Of a stretch of 64,000 nucleotides of DNA, positions 8,950-18,847 are shown piece after piece. Each line of letters opens with the position of its first letter. Within the stretch, counting starts at the first letter, position 1. This stretch comes from CBDCWQ01 sp965223435. Lineage in GTDB: Bacteria; Myxococcota; Kuafuiibacteriia; Kuafuiibacteriales; Kuafuiibacteriaceae. The stretch lies in assembly GCA_965223435.1 (NCBI GenBank), contig CBDCWQ010000020.1:744001-808000 (forward strand), read 5' to 3'. Made by a program: the position numbers and the translations under genes. The notes beneath the pieces were generated by a model, which was not told the DNA's origin, searched no databases, and saw only the letters and a list, made by a program, of their open reading frames with translations.

Positions 8950-10413
8950 TCAGTAGGCTTTGGCCCATGCCACCCGTTGCGGGGACGGGCGGCCGCTGAC
9001 CATACACACGCCCGGTTCTTCATCGAGGCCCTGTCCTTTGAGGGGGATGCATCGAATGGTGGCGTTGGTTTCTTTTTTGACCTGGGCTTCGGTCTCGGGC
9101 GACCCGTCCCAGTGGGCCAGCACAAGTTTGTTTTCGTTTCGCATGAGCTCGACGAAGTCGCTGTACTTTTCGAGGGATACCGTTTGGTTCTTTCGGCGCT
9201 CAAGGGCGGCCAAGTAGAGTTCGGACTGCATTTTTTTGAGCTCTTCTTGGGCAAAGGCCCCGAACCCCGAAGTCGGGACAAGCCGTTTGTCTTTGAGGTC
9301 GCGGCGTTTGAACTCCACGGTGTTGTTCTGGACATCGCGGGGGCCGAGCGCGATGCGAAGCGGCACACCCTCTCGCTCGTAGCGGTAGAACTTGGGTCCT
9401 GGAGGGCCTTCGTGGTGGTCGAATTTGACCGACAGGCCCGAAGCGCGAAGCTCGGATTCCAGCGCACGCGCGGCGCGCCGCACACTGTCGTTTTCGGCTT
9501 CGTCTTTACGGAATACGGGCACGATGACCGCGTCCAGCGGGGCGAGGCGCGGGGGAATGATGATGCCTTGGTCGTCGGAGTGGGTCATGACCAGGCCGCC
9601 GATCAGTCGTGTCGACACGCCCCAGCTGGTCTGCCACACGAAATCCAATTTGCCGTCCGGATCTTGAAAAGTCACATCGAAGGCGCGGCCGAAGTTTTGG
9701 CCAAGATCGTGCGATGTTCCGGCCTGCAGGGCCTTCCCGTCTTGCATCAGGGCTTCGATGGTGTAGCTCGACACCGCGCCCGCAAACTTCTCGGCATCTG
9801 TTTTTTTTCCTTTGATGACCGGCATGGCCATCCATTCTTGGGCGAAAGAGGCATAGATGTTGAGCATGCGGAGGACCTCTTCTTGCGCTTCTTCGTGGGT
9901 CGCGTGGGCGGTATGGCCCTCCTGCCACAAAAACTCGCTTGTTCTTAAGAACATGCGTGTTCTCAACTCCCACCGCATGACGTTTGCCCATTGGTTGATC
10001 AGCAGCGGAAGGTCGCGCCACGATTGGATCCACTGCGCGAAAAAATGTCCGATCACCGTTTCTGAGGTGGGTCGGATCACGTAGGGCTCCTCGAGTTGTT
10101 CTCCCCCGGCGACGGTCACAACCGCGAGCTCCGGGGCAAAACCGTCGACGTGCTCCGCCTCTTTTTTGATGAAGGATTCGGGGATCAGGAGGGGAAAGTA
10201 GGCGTTCTTGTGGCCGGTTTCTTTGAACCGGCGGTCGAGTTCACCTTGGATCTTTTCCCAGATCGCATATCCGTTGGGTTTGATCACCATGCACCCCTTG
10301 ACGATGCCGGCGACCTCCGCGAGCTGCGCCTCGCGGACGACGTCTTGATACCAGTCCGGATAGCTTTGGGCCCTCGGGGTGATGCGGGACAGGTTTTGCT
10401 TGTTTTTACCCAT
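8950..10413 (-). CDS. proS: Prolyl-tRNA synthetase, archaeal/eukaryotic type
   Basis: The 487-residue cytoplasmic class II synthetase charges tRNA(Pro) with proline. Class II motifs are visible: motif 2 around [17 protein letters not shown] and [20 protein letters not shown], and motif 3 in the region of [19 protein letters not shown]. The length and the absence of the large bacterial insertion domain place it in the short archaeal/eukaryotic-type (ProS type 3) group. This group also occurs in scattered bacteria, including many deltaproteobacteria. The ATG at 10413 ([11 protein letters not shown]) matches family starts; the frame remains open upstream to 10602 but reads as low-complexity sequence. 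The anticodon-binding and zinc-domain-like C-terminus ends in AY, typical of this subfamily. Confidence 0.95.
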   Translation of the reverse strand: MGKNKQNLSRITPRAQSYPDWYQDVVREAQLAEVAGIVKGCMVIKPNGYAIWEKIQGELDRRFKETGHKNAYFPLLIPESFIKKEAEHVDGFAPELAVVTVAGGEQLEEPYVIRPTSETVIGHFFAQWIQSWRDLPLLINQWANVMRWELRTRMFLRTSEFLWQEGHTAHATHEEAQEEVLRMLNIYASFAQEWMAMPVIKGKKTDAEKFAGAVSSYTIEALMQDGKALQAGTSHDLGQNFGRAFDVTFQDPDGKLDFVWQTSWGVSTRLIGGLVMTHSDDQGIIIPPRLAPLDAVIVPVFRKDEAENDSVRRAARALESELRASGLSVKFDHHEGPPGPKFYRYEREGVPLRIALGPRDVQNNTVEFKRRDLKDKRLVPTSGFGAFAQEELKKMQSELYLAALERRKNQTVSLEKYSDFVELMRNENKLVLAHWDGSPETEAQVKKETNATIRCIPLKGQGLDEEPGVCMVSGRPSPQRVAWAKAY

Positions 10414-10659
10414 GGCTGCGCGGCTGGACCTAGCTCGCGCGATCCAAGGGAGGCAACTCATACCGGGTCCCAGAAGGCGGAACCGGTGTTGGCTTGGGCG
10501 GGGGAATGGGCGACGCAAGGTCGACCCCACCGATTCATGGGATTGAGATGCTCCGTGGGGCCTCGAGTCGGTAGATACCACTATGGGTGAAGGTCCGGGC
10601 AAGACCCAGCATGTGCCGAAGACTGTTCACCCGACCCAAAGGGTGCTAGCGCTTCTTCC

Positions 10660-11388
10660 GTGAAGTTCAGAACGTGGTTTTGGGTGGCATGTATGGGCTT
10701 GGCGGGCGGCTCGGTCTACGCCGAGGCGTCGGGCGAAGCCGGACTGGAAGAGGCTCCTGAGGGTGCGCCCTCAGCGGACGCTGAGGTTCCTCCCGAGGCC
10801 GCTGAGCCGCCTGTTGATGCGACCGACGCCGCGCCTCCGGGCCCCAGAAACGTCGCCCCCGCGCCGCCGACGCTCGCAGAGTTTAGGGCCCGCCTTGCGG
10901 TGCTCGACTCCCGGATGAACGACGCGCAAAAAAGGGTGGACGTTTTGAAGGACACCGCGCTCGGTGGCGGGATCGCCCGGGCGGTCGCGTCCATCGATTT
11001 TCAAGATTTGGTCGATGGCCCGTTTGAGCTGGTGACGGCGGAGTTTCGGTTGAACGGAAAACCGGTCACGCTGCCCGCGGGCAGTGACATGAGGCGCCCC
11101 GTTCCCCTCACCCGGGCATCGCTTCTTCCTGGAACCCACGATGTGGAAGTCTCGCTGATCTATCGCGGCCGAACGGTTGCACTCTTTACCTACATGGACG
11201 GTTATACGTTCAAAGTGGCTTCGACCTACCGGTTTGAGGTCATCGACGGGAAGAACAACAAGCTCCATATCCGCGGTGTGATTCATCCGGACGTGACCAG
11301 GACGCTGGATACCCGTCTGGGCGTTGACTATGATGTAGAACGCGTCAGGGGTGCGCCCTTGCCCGATTCGAAAGCTTCGTCTCCTTAA
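10660..11388 (+). CDS. Exported protein of a Myxococcota-type family, coiled-coil plus beta domain
   Basis: A GTG start gives MKFRTWFWVACMGLAGGSVY ending in a signal-peptidase site near YAEA. An acidic Pro/Ala-rich linker (about residues 20-75) is followed by a short coiled coil (EFRARLAVLDSRMNDAQKRV). Next comes a beta-rich domain starting SIDFQDLVDGPFELVTAEF with PGTHDVEVSLIYRGR and a TYRFEV strand. Similar proteins with 'GPF.L..A.F.L(D/N)G' and 'PG.H.L.V...YRG' patterns recur in myxobacterial genomes with no established function. It precedes the MutS-like gene in the same direction but is separated from it by 270 bases. Envelope location is inferred from the signal peptide. Confidence 0.7.
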   Translation: MKFRTWFWVACMGLAGGSVYAEASGEAGLEEAPEGAPSADAEVPPEAAEPPVDATDAAPPGPRNVAPAPPTLAEFRARLAVLDSRMNDAQKRVDVLKDTALGGGIARAVASIDFQDLVDGPFELVTAEFRLNGKPVTLPAGSDMRRPVPLTRASLLPGTHDVEVSLIYRGRTVALFTYMDGYTFKVASTYRFEVIDGKNNKLHIRGVIHPDVTRTLDTRLGVDYDVERVRGAPLPDSKASSP

Positions 11389-11605
11389 ACCCACGGCTCA
11401 GTTTGCGTCGACCTTGTGCCTCACGAATCGCGGAGCCCCAGCGAACGCTGGTTCGGCCTTACGGGTCCCGGTCCGAAGTGAATTCGGCCCACCCGTTTCC
11501 CTCCGCTCGCCCACACGACGCAAACGCGTGCGGCTCGATGCCGGTACGCTCCGGGTTTGGTTCGAGCACCGAGAAGCTTGATTCATCCAAAATTTCTGTG
11601 CGGTG

Positions 11606-11635
11606 GAACGTGCGCAAAACGAACGTGCGCAAAAC
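11606..11635. repeat. 15-bp tandem duplication upstream of the MutS-like gene
   Basis: GAACGTGCGCAAAAC occurs twice head to tail, ending 23 bases before the GTG start at 11659. The 270-base gap around it contains no convincing gene. The duplication might be a regulatory site or a simple slippage product. Confidence 0.6.
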
Positions 11636-11658
11636 GTTTGGTGAGGACACGCTAGCCC

Positions 11659-13518
11659 GTGGATAGCGGCGTTCGAGAGGCCCTCGGCGAACGTCTTCGA
11701 GAACGCGACGCCACGGCGCAGCGTGCCCGCAGGCTTTCAGAGCAGCTCGGGAATGTGCGACTTGGCTTGGCCGCATTGACCTTGGTGGTCGTGGTTCTTC
11801 CCGTCGTCACCCGGGAGGGTTACGTTTGGTGGCTGTTGGTTCCCCTGTTTCTGTTCTTTTTTGTGCTCGGAAAGTTTCAAGAGCGTGCGTTGGCCCGGAC
11901 GCGCCGGTTCGAAGCCGCGGCCCAATTTTTTCGAGGGAGCTTGGATCGCTTGGACGAGCGGTGGCGAGATTTCGCAGACGATGGCGAAGACTTGGCATCG
12001 ATGGCAGAAGACCTGAGCTACGCCAAGGATTTGGACCTTTTTGGTCCGGCCTCCTTGTTTCAGCTCCTGAATCGAGCAGGGACGGCCGAGGGTCGAAGAA
12101 CGCTGGCCACATGGCTTTTGGCGGCTGAGAGTGTGGAAGAGGTCAGGCTGCGTCAGGAAGCGGTCCAAGAGCTGGCGGCGCGCCTTGATTTTCGCGAAGG
12201 GTTGGCCGCGAGTGCGGCCCGTGAGTCCGCTTCGCCTTTGGATGACGCGCGTCTTTTGGCGTGGGCTGAAGCCAAAGAGGGGGTGCCCTTTGCGGCGGTG
12301 CTCAAGACCCTGGGGGCGGTGCAGCCGCTGATTCTGGGGGTCGCGCTCGGGGTCTATGGGGTGCTGGACATCGGGGCACCCCTGGCGATTGTGGGTGTTT
12401 TACACCTCATTACCATTTACGCCACCCGGGGATTCGTGAACACGCGGGCGGCCGTGTTGTCGGGGCCGGAGGCGGTGCTCGGAGCCTACGGGGCGCTGGT
12501 GGACCACATTGAAGGGTCCGACTGGAAATCTCTAAAAATGCAGGCGGCCAAGAAGGCGCTGGCACTCGAGGGCGAAAGTGCGGGCGATCGAATCCGGTCG
12601 CTCAGTCGCTTGGTGGCGCTTTTGGATGCGCGCTTGAATGTATTTTTTGCGCTGACTTTCGGCGCATTTTTTCTTTGGAATATCAATTGGGTTCTTCGTT
12701 CCGAACGCTGGCGCCGAACCACCGGCCCCAAACTTCGGTCGTGGCTCGCTGCCATTGCTGAAGTTGAGGCGTTGGCCTCTTTTGCGGCTTTGCTCTACGA
12801 GCGTCCCGATTATGCTTTTCCGGCGTTTGTTGAGGATGGAGGCGCCCATTTTGAGGCCGAAGCCTTGAGTCATCCACTCATCCACCGCGACCAAGTGGTT
12901 GCGAATGACCTCTTGCTTGGGGGGGAGGGGTCGGTATTGCTCCTGAGCGGCTCCAACATGAGCGGGAAAAGCACGTTGCTTCGCTCCATTGGGATAAACG
13001 TGCTTTTGGCCCAAGCGGGTGCTCCGGTTTCGGCGCGCGGTCTCAGGCTTTCACCGTTTTCGGTGGTGACCTCGGTGCGCATCGTCGACTCGCTGGCGAG
13101 TGGAACGTCGCACTTTTACGCGGAGATCAAGCGCATCAAGGCGCTCTTGGATGCCTCCGAGCAAGAGGGGCCCTTCCTTCTTTACCTCTTAGATGAAATG
13201 TTGCACGGGACCAATAGCCGGGAGCGCTATCTGGGCGCGCTTGCGGTTGTCAAGGCCTTGTCGGAGCGGGGTGCGGTCGGGGTGGTGAGTACCCATGATT
13301 TGGCCTTGGCCAAGCTCGCCGACAAACTCCCCTCTGGCATGGTGGAGAATCGACATTTTTCCGATGAGGTCGTTGAGAACGGGATCCGTTTTGACTATCG
13401 GTTGAGGCCAGGACCGATTGCCTCGACCAACGCCCTTCGTTTGATGCGGTCCATTGGCATCGTGTTGGATTTTGAAGAAGAAAGCGGGCCTACGATGACC
13501 ACACCTTTGGCCGACTGA
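11659..13518 (+). CDS. Membrane-associated MutS-family ATPase
   Basis: The 619-residue product carries the MutS core and ATPase: Walker A GSNMSGKST near residue 430, Walker B LLYLLDEMLHGTNS, and the downstream STHD histidine. The N-terminus lacks the mismatch-recognition domain I of true MutS. It has a double hydrophobic hairpin (about residues 32-70) instead, and two more hydrophobic stretches lie near 215-255 and 315-335. This fits the MutS-related membrane ATPases seen in Bacteroidetes and deltaproteobacteria, whose role is unknown. A mismatch-repair function is therefore doubtful. The GTG at 11659 has a GAGGA element about 12 bases upstream. It converges on the acetyl-CoA hydrolase-type gene with 17 bases between the stops. 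Confidence 0.85.
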   Translation: MDSGVREALGERLRERDATAQRARRLSEQLGNVRLGLAALTLVVVVLPVVTREGYVWWLLVPLFLFFFVLGKFQERALARTRRFEAAAQFFRGSLDRLDERWRDFADDGEDLASMAEDLSYAKDLDLFGPASLFQLLNRAGTAEGRRTLATWLLAAESVEEVRLRQEAVQELAARLDFREGLAASAARESASPLDDARLLAWAEAKEGVPFAAVLKTLGAVQPLILGVALGVYGVLDIGAPLAIVGVLHLITIYATRGFVNTRAAVLSGPEAVLGAYGALVDHIEGSDWKSLKMQAAKKALALEGESAGDRIRSLSRLVALLDARLNVFFALTFGAFFLWNINWVLRSERWRRTTGPKLRSWLAAIAEVEALASFAALLYERPDYAFPAFVEDGGAHFEAEALSHPLIHRDQVVANDLLLGGEGSVLLLSGSNMSGKSTLLRSIGINVLLAQAGAPVSARGLRLSPFSVVTSVRIVDSLASGTSHFYAEIKRIKALLDASEQEGPFLLYLLDEMLHGTNSRERYLGALAVVKALSERGAVGVVSTHDLALAKLADKLPSGMVENRHFSDEVVENGIRFDYRLRPGPIASTNALRLMRSIGIVLDFEEESGPTMTTPLAD

Positions 13519-13535
13519 CCGGAACGCGTTTTCGT

Positions 13536-15398
13536 TTACGAGGACCCCGATGGGCCATGAAAAGGCATTTTTAGGCTGTAGACCGCGTTTTGCAGCGTGC
13601 TTTGAACCTCAAGTCCGGATTCATGAAAAACATGCAGCATCGCTTGGTTTTGACTGAGTACCTGTGCGGTGAAGCCGAGGATGCCGTGCTCTTGGGCAAT
13701 GTCGATGAGGTGCGCAAAAAGGGCGGTGCCCATGCCTTGGCCCTGCCAATCGTCCCGCGCCACGAGGGCCACTTCGGCGAAGCGGGTCGCCCGGTCGGTA
13801 TGGTAGCGGCCGACCCCGATCAGCTCAGATTCTTTTTCTTCCTCTAGGGCCTCGGCCACGATGGCCACGTTGAGTGCGCCATCGGTTCTTAGGTACGGCA
13901 AGAGGTTGCGGTGCGGCATTCGGGGCACCGCGGTCATCCACCGCCGGTACACGGTGTCGTCCGAAAAGCTGTAAAACAGGTCACTCATTTTTTGCTCATC
14001 TGTGAGTTGGAGTGGTCGGAGCAAGACCCTTCGTCCGGTTCGTGTATGGATTTCTTTTCGGTACCGCGGCGGCCGTTTTTCTCCGGGCTGTATTTGATCG
14101 GAAAAGACGTACCGTCGATTTTTTGCGGCGTCCAAGAGTTGGGCGCGGTAGTCGGGATGTGCAACCGAGATCAAGGCCATGGCCCTTTCGCGAATCGATT
14201 TGCCAAAAAGATCGGCAATGCCGTACTCGGTGACCACGAAGGCGACGTCGCCCCTTGAGGTGACCACACCCGAGCCTTCATCGAGCGTGGGCACGATGCG
14301 GCTGACCGCTCCGTTTTTCGCGGTGGCACGCATGGTGATGATCGCCTTACCGCCGCGGCACATGGATGCGCCCCGAATAAAATCCACTTGCCCGCCTATA
14401 CCGGAGTAAAACTTGGTGCCGATGGAGTCGGATGAGACCTGTCCGGTGAGGTCCACTTGCAGTGCCCCATTGATGGCGACCATCTTGTGCTGTCGGGCGA
14501 TTCTTGTCGGATCGTTGATGAGGTCTGATGGGTGGAAAACGAAGAGCGGATTTTGGTCGATGAAGCGATATAGCCGTTTGGAACCAAAGGTGAAAGAGGC
14601 GGAAACTTTGCGGGGTTCAGATGTCTTGTATCGGCCGGTGATGTTTCCATTCTCGATGAGGTCGAGGATGCCCTCGGGCAACATCTCGGTCCACACCCCG
14701 AGGTCCTTTTTGTGTTGCAGTGCGCGCAAGGCGGCGTCGGGAACCTGACCGATACCGACCTGCAAGGTGGCGCCGTCTTCCACCAAAGAAGCCACATGGC
14801 GACCGATCTCCAAGGCTTCCTCATCGGGTTGGTCTCGCATGTGTTCGGGCAAGTCGCGTTCGTTGAGGGCCCACGCGTCAATGCGGTCCATAGAGATGAA
14901 GCCTGAGCCGTGAACCATCGGCATGCGCGGGTTGATTTCCGCGATGACCAAGGTCGCGGCATCGATGGCGGCGAGAATCACATCCACGGAGACGCCCAGG
15001 TTCACAAAGCCAAACGCATCCGGAGGCGTCGTCTGGATGAGCGCGACATCGATGGCTGCTCTTCGGGTCCGGATGAGGTTCGGAAGTTGAGACAGAAACA
15101 CCGGGGTGTAGTCGGCGCGCCCTTGGTGGACGGCCTCACGGGTGTTCGGGCCAATGAAAAACGCATTGTGGCGAAAGTGATCCGAAAAGCTAGAGTCGAC
15201 GTAGGGCGCCGGCCCCAAGGTGAGAAGGTGGAGCACGCGGTTGTCGGCAAAATGCGCGGCCTCGGTGACAAGGGCATCGACAAGCCCCGTGGGCTCGGCC
15301 GCGCCCGACCCGACGAAGATGTGTTTTCCCTTGGGGATGCGCTTGACCACCCCGGGCAGCGGAGCGTGTTTCGCCTGGTAGCGTGTTTGCCACTCCAT
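13536..15398 (-). CDS. Acetyl-CoA hydrolase/transferase fused to a GNAT acetyltransferase
   Basis: Residues about 1-440 are a class I CoA-transferase of the acetyl-CoA hydrolase/4-hydroxybutyrate CoA-transferase type. They include GSGAAEPTGLV, the GIGQVPDAAL loop, DSIGTKFYSGIGGQVDFIRG and the family motif VVTEYGIADLFGKS. Residues about 470-620 form a GNAT domain (VLLRPLQLTDEQKM, VARDDWQGQGMGTALFAHLI). The first half would move CoA between short acyl groups or hydrolyse acetyl-CoA; the GNAT half may acetylate a protein or act as a regulatory domain. Such fusions exist in other bacteria. The ATG at 15398 (MEWQTRYQAK) is chosen because longer forms would run across the start of the divergent gene at 15504. 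Confidence 0.85.
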   Translation of the reverse strand: MEWQTRYQAKHAPLPGVVKRIPKGKHIFVGSGAAEPTGLVDALVTEAAHFADNRVLHLLTLGPAPYVDSSFSDHFRHNAFFIGPNTREAVHQGRADYTPVFLSQLPNLIRTRRAAIDVALIQTTPPDAFGFVNLGVSVDVILAAIDAATLVIAEINPRMPMVHGSGFISMDRIDAWALNERDLPEHMRDQPDEEALEIGRHVASLVEDGATLQVGIGQVPDAALRALQHKKDLGVWTEMLPEGILDLIENGNITGRYKTSEPRKVSASFTFGSKRLYRFIDQNPLFVFHPSDLINDPTRIARQHKMVAINGALQVDLTGQVSSDSIGTKFYSGIGGQVDFIRGASMCRGGKAIITMRATAKNGAVSRIVPTLDEGSGVVTSRGDVAFVVTEYGIADLFGKSIRERAMALISVAHPDYRAQLLDAAKNRRYVFSDQIQPGEKRPPRYRKEIHTRTGRRVLLRPLQLTDEQKMSDLFYSFSDDTVYRRWMTAVPRMPHRNLLPYLRTDGALNVAIVAEALEEEKESELIGVGRYHTDRATRFAEVALVARDDWQGQGMGTALFAHLIDIAQEHGILGFTAQVLSQNQAMLHVFHESGLEVQSTLQNAVYSLKMPFHGPSGSS

Positions 15399-15503
15399 CG
15401 GATCAACCACTGGGCTCGCGGTATCGTGACTCGGAAGGGTCCCCCTGGGCAAGGTACGGATCGGGTTGCCTACCGGGGGATAATCTGCCAGTGAAGACCC
15501 GCA

Positions 15504-17060
15504 ATGACGAGGACGGGCGCAAGACTTCTGTGGGTTGTCTGCTTTTCCTTCGGTGGTGCGGCCGCTGCCTGGGCAGAGGTGCCCACATCGTCCACTGCGG
15601 GTGGCAACTCGGTGACCACGGGCGAGAAGGGCGATACGGGCTACGCTTCCGGCGAAGCTTTCCGAGACCGGCTGAGGGACGTTCTTCGGGGCAAAGATCA
15701 AACCGGCACGCCCAAGCCGCCCCCCGAGGGCGGTCACGTGCCCACTTCATCGGTGGCGTTTGGGAAAAAGCGGGTTCGGCCCAACTATGAGGGGCGTGAG
15801 CCCACGGGCGTGACGGCACGCGACCTCATTTGGATTCCGCGCGCTCTGTTTTATCCGGTGCACCTTGGGCTCGACTTTCTGGTGCGCCGTCCGATCGTGG
15901 GTGGACTGACGCTCATGGAAAAGCACTTCGTTTTCACGCGGATTCATGAATTTCTCACCTGGAGAGACGGCAAGTCGGGTGTGTTTCCCAGCTTTTTGGT
16001 GGACTTTGGTCTGAGGCCGAGTGTGGGCCTGACGACCTTTCACCGCGACCTGTTTGTTCGAGGCCACGAGTTGACTGCGGCCGCGAGCACCTGGGGTGAA
16101 AACTGGATTCGCGTGGCTGGCCAAGACCGAATGCTTGTTTTCGACGACGATTCGGGCTGGTTGACGTTCAGCGCGGAGTTTTTAACGCGTCCGGATTGGG
16201 TTTTTTATGGTGTGGGGCCGTTGACCTCAACCGATGACGAGTCCTTCATCCGGATGCGACGCATCGAGGTCGGCGTGGAGCTTCGTGCTTTTTTACAGGG
16301 GCTGAATCGTTTCGCGTTTAGCGTGATGCTACGCGATGTCGCCTTCCTCGAGGACGAGGCGGCCAACCCCACCGTGGAATCGGTCCACACGGGACCGCTG
16401 CCCAGTGGCCTGGGCCAGGGGTCGCTGCCCCCTGGCTATCGGTCCGGTAGCGGGCTTGCGGCGTACCAGCTTATCGACGCGCGCCTTGAGGCGGTCATCG
16501 ACACCCGCATTCCAGATCGAGAGTTCAATCCCGGTTCTGGCTTTCGGTTGGAGCTTTTTGGCAGCTTTGAGTTTGATCCGAGCGAAACCAGCATCAACTT
16601 TTTTCGCTGGGGAAGTGAATGGGCTGCCTTTTTGGATCTATCGGGCGTGAATCACGTGTTGGCGCTTCGCATCTACTCCGAGTTCGTGGAGGATACCGGC
16701 GGTCGACAAGTTCCGTTTACCGAGCTTGCAGCGCTCGGTGGCCTTGAAACCATGCGGGGCTATTTGCAGAATCGCTTTTTGGGAGACAGCGCCTTTGTGT
16801 CGACGCTCAGTTACCGTTACCCTGTGTGGTCTTTGCTCGACGCGGAGTTGTTTGCGAGTTTGGGCAATGTGTTTGACGGTCACTACCGCGACTTTTCCTT
16901 TCGGAAGATGTACTTAAACGGAGGTCTCGGCCTGAGAACCACCGTCGATCGAGAGGTCGCGCTGATGATTTTATTTGCGGTTGGGACAAACCGGCTGGAC
17001 CAAGACGACGTGACGGTCGATTCGTTCCGATTTACCTTTGGTATTACGCAGGGGTTTTAG
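15504..17060 (+). CDS. Omp85/BamA-like outer-membrane beta-barrel protein
   Basis: The 518-residue protein has a signal peptide (cleavage near AWAEV) and a linker of about 80 residues. A barrel follows with alternating strands and the loop motif GLETMRGYLQNRF, which resembles the (V/I)RG(F/Y) loop-6 signature of Omp85 proteins. It ends in phenylalanine (FTFGITQGF), as expected for a substrate of the barrel-assembly machine. No POTRA domains are evident, so it resembles surface-antigen (D15-only) relatives more than BamA itself. The stop at 17060 is only two bases from the next ATG, so it forms an operon with the exported kinase-like protein and the nucleotide-exchanger-like gene. Confidence 0.78.
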   Translation: MTRTGARLLWVVCFSFGGAAAAWAEVPTSSTAGGNSVTTGEKGDTGYASGEAFRDRLRDVLRGKDQTGTPKPPPEGGHVPTSSVAFGKKRVRPNYEGREPTGVTARDLIWIPRALFYPVHLGLDFLVRRPIVGGLTLMEKHFVFTRIHEFLTWRDGKSGVFPSFLVDFGLRPSVGLTTFHRDLFVRGHELTAAASTWGENWIRVAGQDRMLVFDDDSGWLTFSAEFLTRPDWVFYGVGPLTSTDDESFIRMRRIEVGVELRAFLQGLNRFAFSVMLRDVAFLEDEAANPTVESVHTGPLPSGLGQGSLPPGYRSGSGLAAYQLIDARLEAVIDTRIPDREFNPGSGFRLELFGSFEFDPSETSINFFRWGSEWAAFLDLSGVNHVLALRIYSEFVEDTGGRQVPFTELAALGGLETMRGYLQNRFLGDSAFVSTLSYRYPVWSLLDAELFASLGNVFDGHYRDFSFRKMYLNGGLGLRTTVDREVALMILFAVGTNRLDQDDVTVDSFRFTFGITQGF

Positions 17061-17062
17061 AC

Positions 17063-18832
17063 ATGGTCGATGGTAGGACGAGGATTCTATGGGTTTTGGC
17101 CGCGACGTCGTGGGCGTGGGCTTGTTCGAGTCAGGTCCGTCGTTTTCCGCTCAAAGAGCCTTTGTGGGAGGACACAGATCGCAACCATGTTCGGGAGCGT
17201 CCGAGCAAATACTATTCGGGCTTGATGGCCGACGGCGCCGACATGATTGCGTTTTATCCTTTGGCGCGCCTTCCGACCTTCCCCTTGTCGAGTGAATCCG
17301 TCAATGTGAACGCCATAGACGAGGTGCCCAACAGCGCATGGTTCGTCAACCGCATTGGCTTTTTTGATATGCCGCCCGAGGCCGCGTACCGAGGGGCCTG
17401 CGGCGATGCGCCGAGCCTGGACCCTGGCGGGGGGCCTTGGACCGTGGTGTCGGCCAAACCCAATGGGGCCAATCCAGGGTTCTTCATCAAAGCGCCCGAT
17501 GGGCACTCCTATCTTCTCAAGTTTGATGGTCCCCAGCAGCCGACCCGGGCCACCGGATCGGACGTCATCGGCTCGAAACTCTACTGGCTTGCGGGTTATC
17601 ACACGCCCTGCAACGAAGTGGTTTATTTCCCCAAAGACATCTTTGAGATTTCTCCGGACGCCAAAGCGGAAAACAACGTAGGAGAGGATGAGCCGATGAC
17701 GGCCGAGCACGTGAACCAAGTGCTGCTCAAAGCCTATCAGCTCAAGGACGGTCGGCTTCGGGCCTCGGCCAGTCGCTTCGTGCCGGGAAAACCGCTGGGC
17801 CCGTTTCGTTATCAGAATACCAGGAGCGACGATCCCAACGACGTGATTCCGCACCAAAACCGGCGGGAACTGCGGGCGTCACAGGTGCTCGCCGCGTGGA
17901 TCAATCACTTCGACTCACGGGAGCAGAATACGCTCGACGTGTGGGTGGAGGACGGCGGGCGAAACTACATCCGGCACTACTTCATTGACTGGGGTGATTC
18001 GCTCGGGGGGCGTTGGCCGCATGATCAGGTGAGTCGTCGCTTGGGGCGGTCTTATTATTGGGACTGGGGCGACATCGGCTTGGACCTCGTGACCCTGGGC
18101 CTCTATCCGCGGGTCTGGAACCAAGTGGAGCTCAACGAGTTTGAGATTTTCGGTTATCTTGATGGCGAGACCTTTACGTCGTCGGAGTGGAAAGGGGGCT
18201 ATCCGAACCCGGCCCACGACGCCATGACTCCGAGGGATGCACTTTGGATGGTTCGCATTCTGGATCGGATCACGCCCGAGCACGTTCGGTCGGCGGTGCG
18301 CTCCGCGCGATTCCCAGACGACCGGCACGCTGCGTTTATCACCAAACGTCTCCTGGAGCGCCGGCACCGAACTTTGCAAGAGTACCTCACGCGTTACGCG
18401 CCCCTTGCGCGCTTCACCCTTGCGAGACGGAGTCCGCCCAAACGGGAGCAATCGCTTTGTTTTGAAGACCTGGCCCTCAAGCACTCGCTCGCATCGCCTC
18501 GTGTCACCCATTACAAGGCGCGTTTTCGCGGGGGGGCGCTCTTGGACTCGGAACTTGGTTTTATGCAGTTTACGCCTGACCCGGAACATCCGCACCGAAG
18601 TTGTATCGTGCTGCCCATTGGCTACCGCCGCCCTTCAGATCTGGCGCCGAAAGGAGCGCGGGCGGACCACCCCCTTCGTTACGGGGTCCTTGATTTGTTC
18701 ATTCATCAGACGCAGTCGGTGCGCCCCACTTCGTCGATGAAACTTCATTTTTACGACCTCGGTGTGGACGAGGGGTACCGGCTGGTGGCGATTGAGCGAC
18801 CGCCGGAGCCGTCGATTCCAGATTTTTACTGA
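17063..18832 (+). CDS. Exported protein with a HipA/Fam20-like kinase signature
   Basis: The 589-residue protein begins with a short signal and a cysteine at 21 (AWAC), possibly a lipid anchor. Kinase-like elements appear in the right order. FFIKAPDGHSYLLKF supplies a candidate ATP-binding Lys153 on a beta strand, and a helix at GSDVIGSKLYWLAG follows. Next is a hinge-like RFVPGKPLGPF, then INHFDSREQNT, where D284-x4-N289 matches the catalytic loop of HipA/PI3K/Fam20-type kinases. Last is FIDWGDSLGG, where D309 matches the metal-binding DFG-like Asp. No named family is recognised, and the kinase reading rests on motif order only. It sits between an Omp85-like barrel (2-base gap) and an NTP/NDP-exchange-like transporter (15-base gap). 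Cys112 and Cys183 could form a disulfide. Confidence 0.62.
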   Translation: MVDGRTRILWVLAATSWAWACSSQVRRFPLKEPLWEDTDRNHVRERPSKYYSGLMADGADMIAFYPLARLPTFPLSSESVNVNAIDEVPNSAWFVNRIGFFDMPPEAAYRGACGDAPSLDPGGGPWTVVSAKPNGANPGFFIKAPDGHSYLLKFDGPQQPTRATGSDVIGSKLYWLAGYHTPCNEVVYFPKDIFEISPDAKAENNVGEDEPMTAEHVNQVLLKAYQLKDGRLRASASRFVPGKPLGPFRYQNTRSDDPNDVIPHQNRRELRASQVLAAWINHFDSREQNTLDVWVEDGGRNYIRHYFIDWGDSLGGRWPHDQVSRRLGRSYYWDWGDIGLDLVTLGLYPRVWNQVELNEFEIFGYLDGETFTSSEWKGGYPNPAHDAMTPRDALWMVRILDRITPEHVRSAVRSARFPDDRHAAFITKRLLERRHRTLQEYLTRYAPLARFTLARRSPPKREQSLCFEDLALKHSLASPRVTHYKARFRGGALLDSELGFMQFTPDPEHPHRSCIVLPIGYRRPSDLAPKGARADHPLRYGVLDLFIHQTQSVRPTSSMKLHFYDLGVDEGYRLVAIERPPEPSIPDFY

Positions 18833-18847
18833 AGCGATGGGCAGGGG

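Noticed and set aside
8822..9007. A longer N-terminus for the cytochrome
   Set aside because: It would cover the palindrome and the end of proS, and would bury the lipobox.
8442..9485. A 347-codon minus-strand frame overlapping proS and the cytochrome gene
   Set aside because: It is a shadow of two genes with clear motifs.
15399..15737. A longer N-terminus for the CoA-transferase fusion
   Set aside because: It would run into the divergent Omp85-like gene and lacks family similarity.
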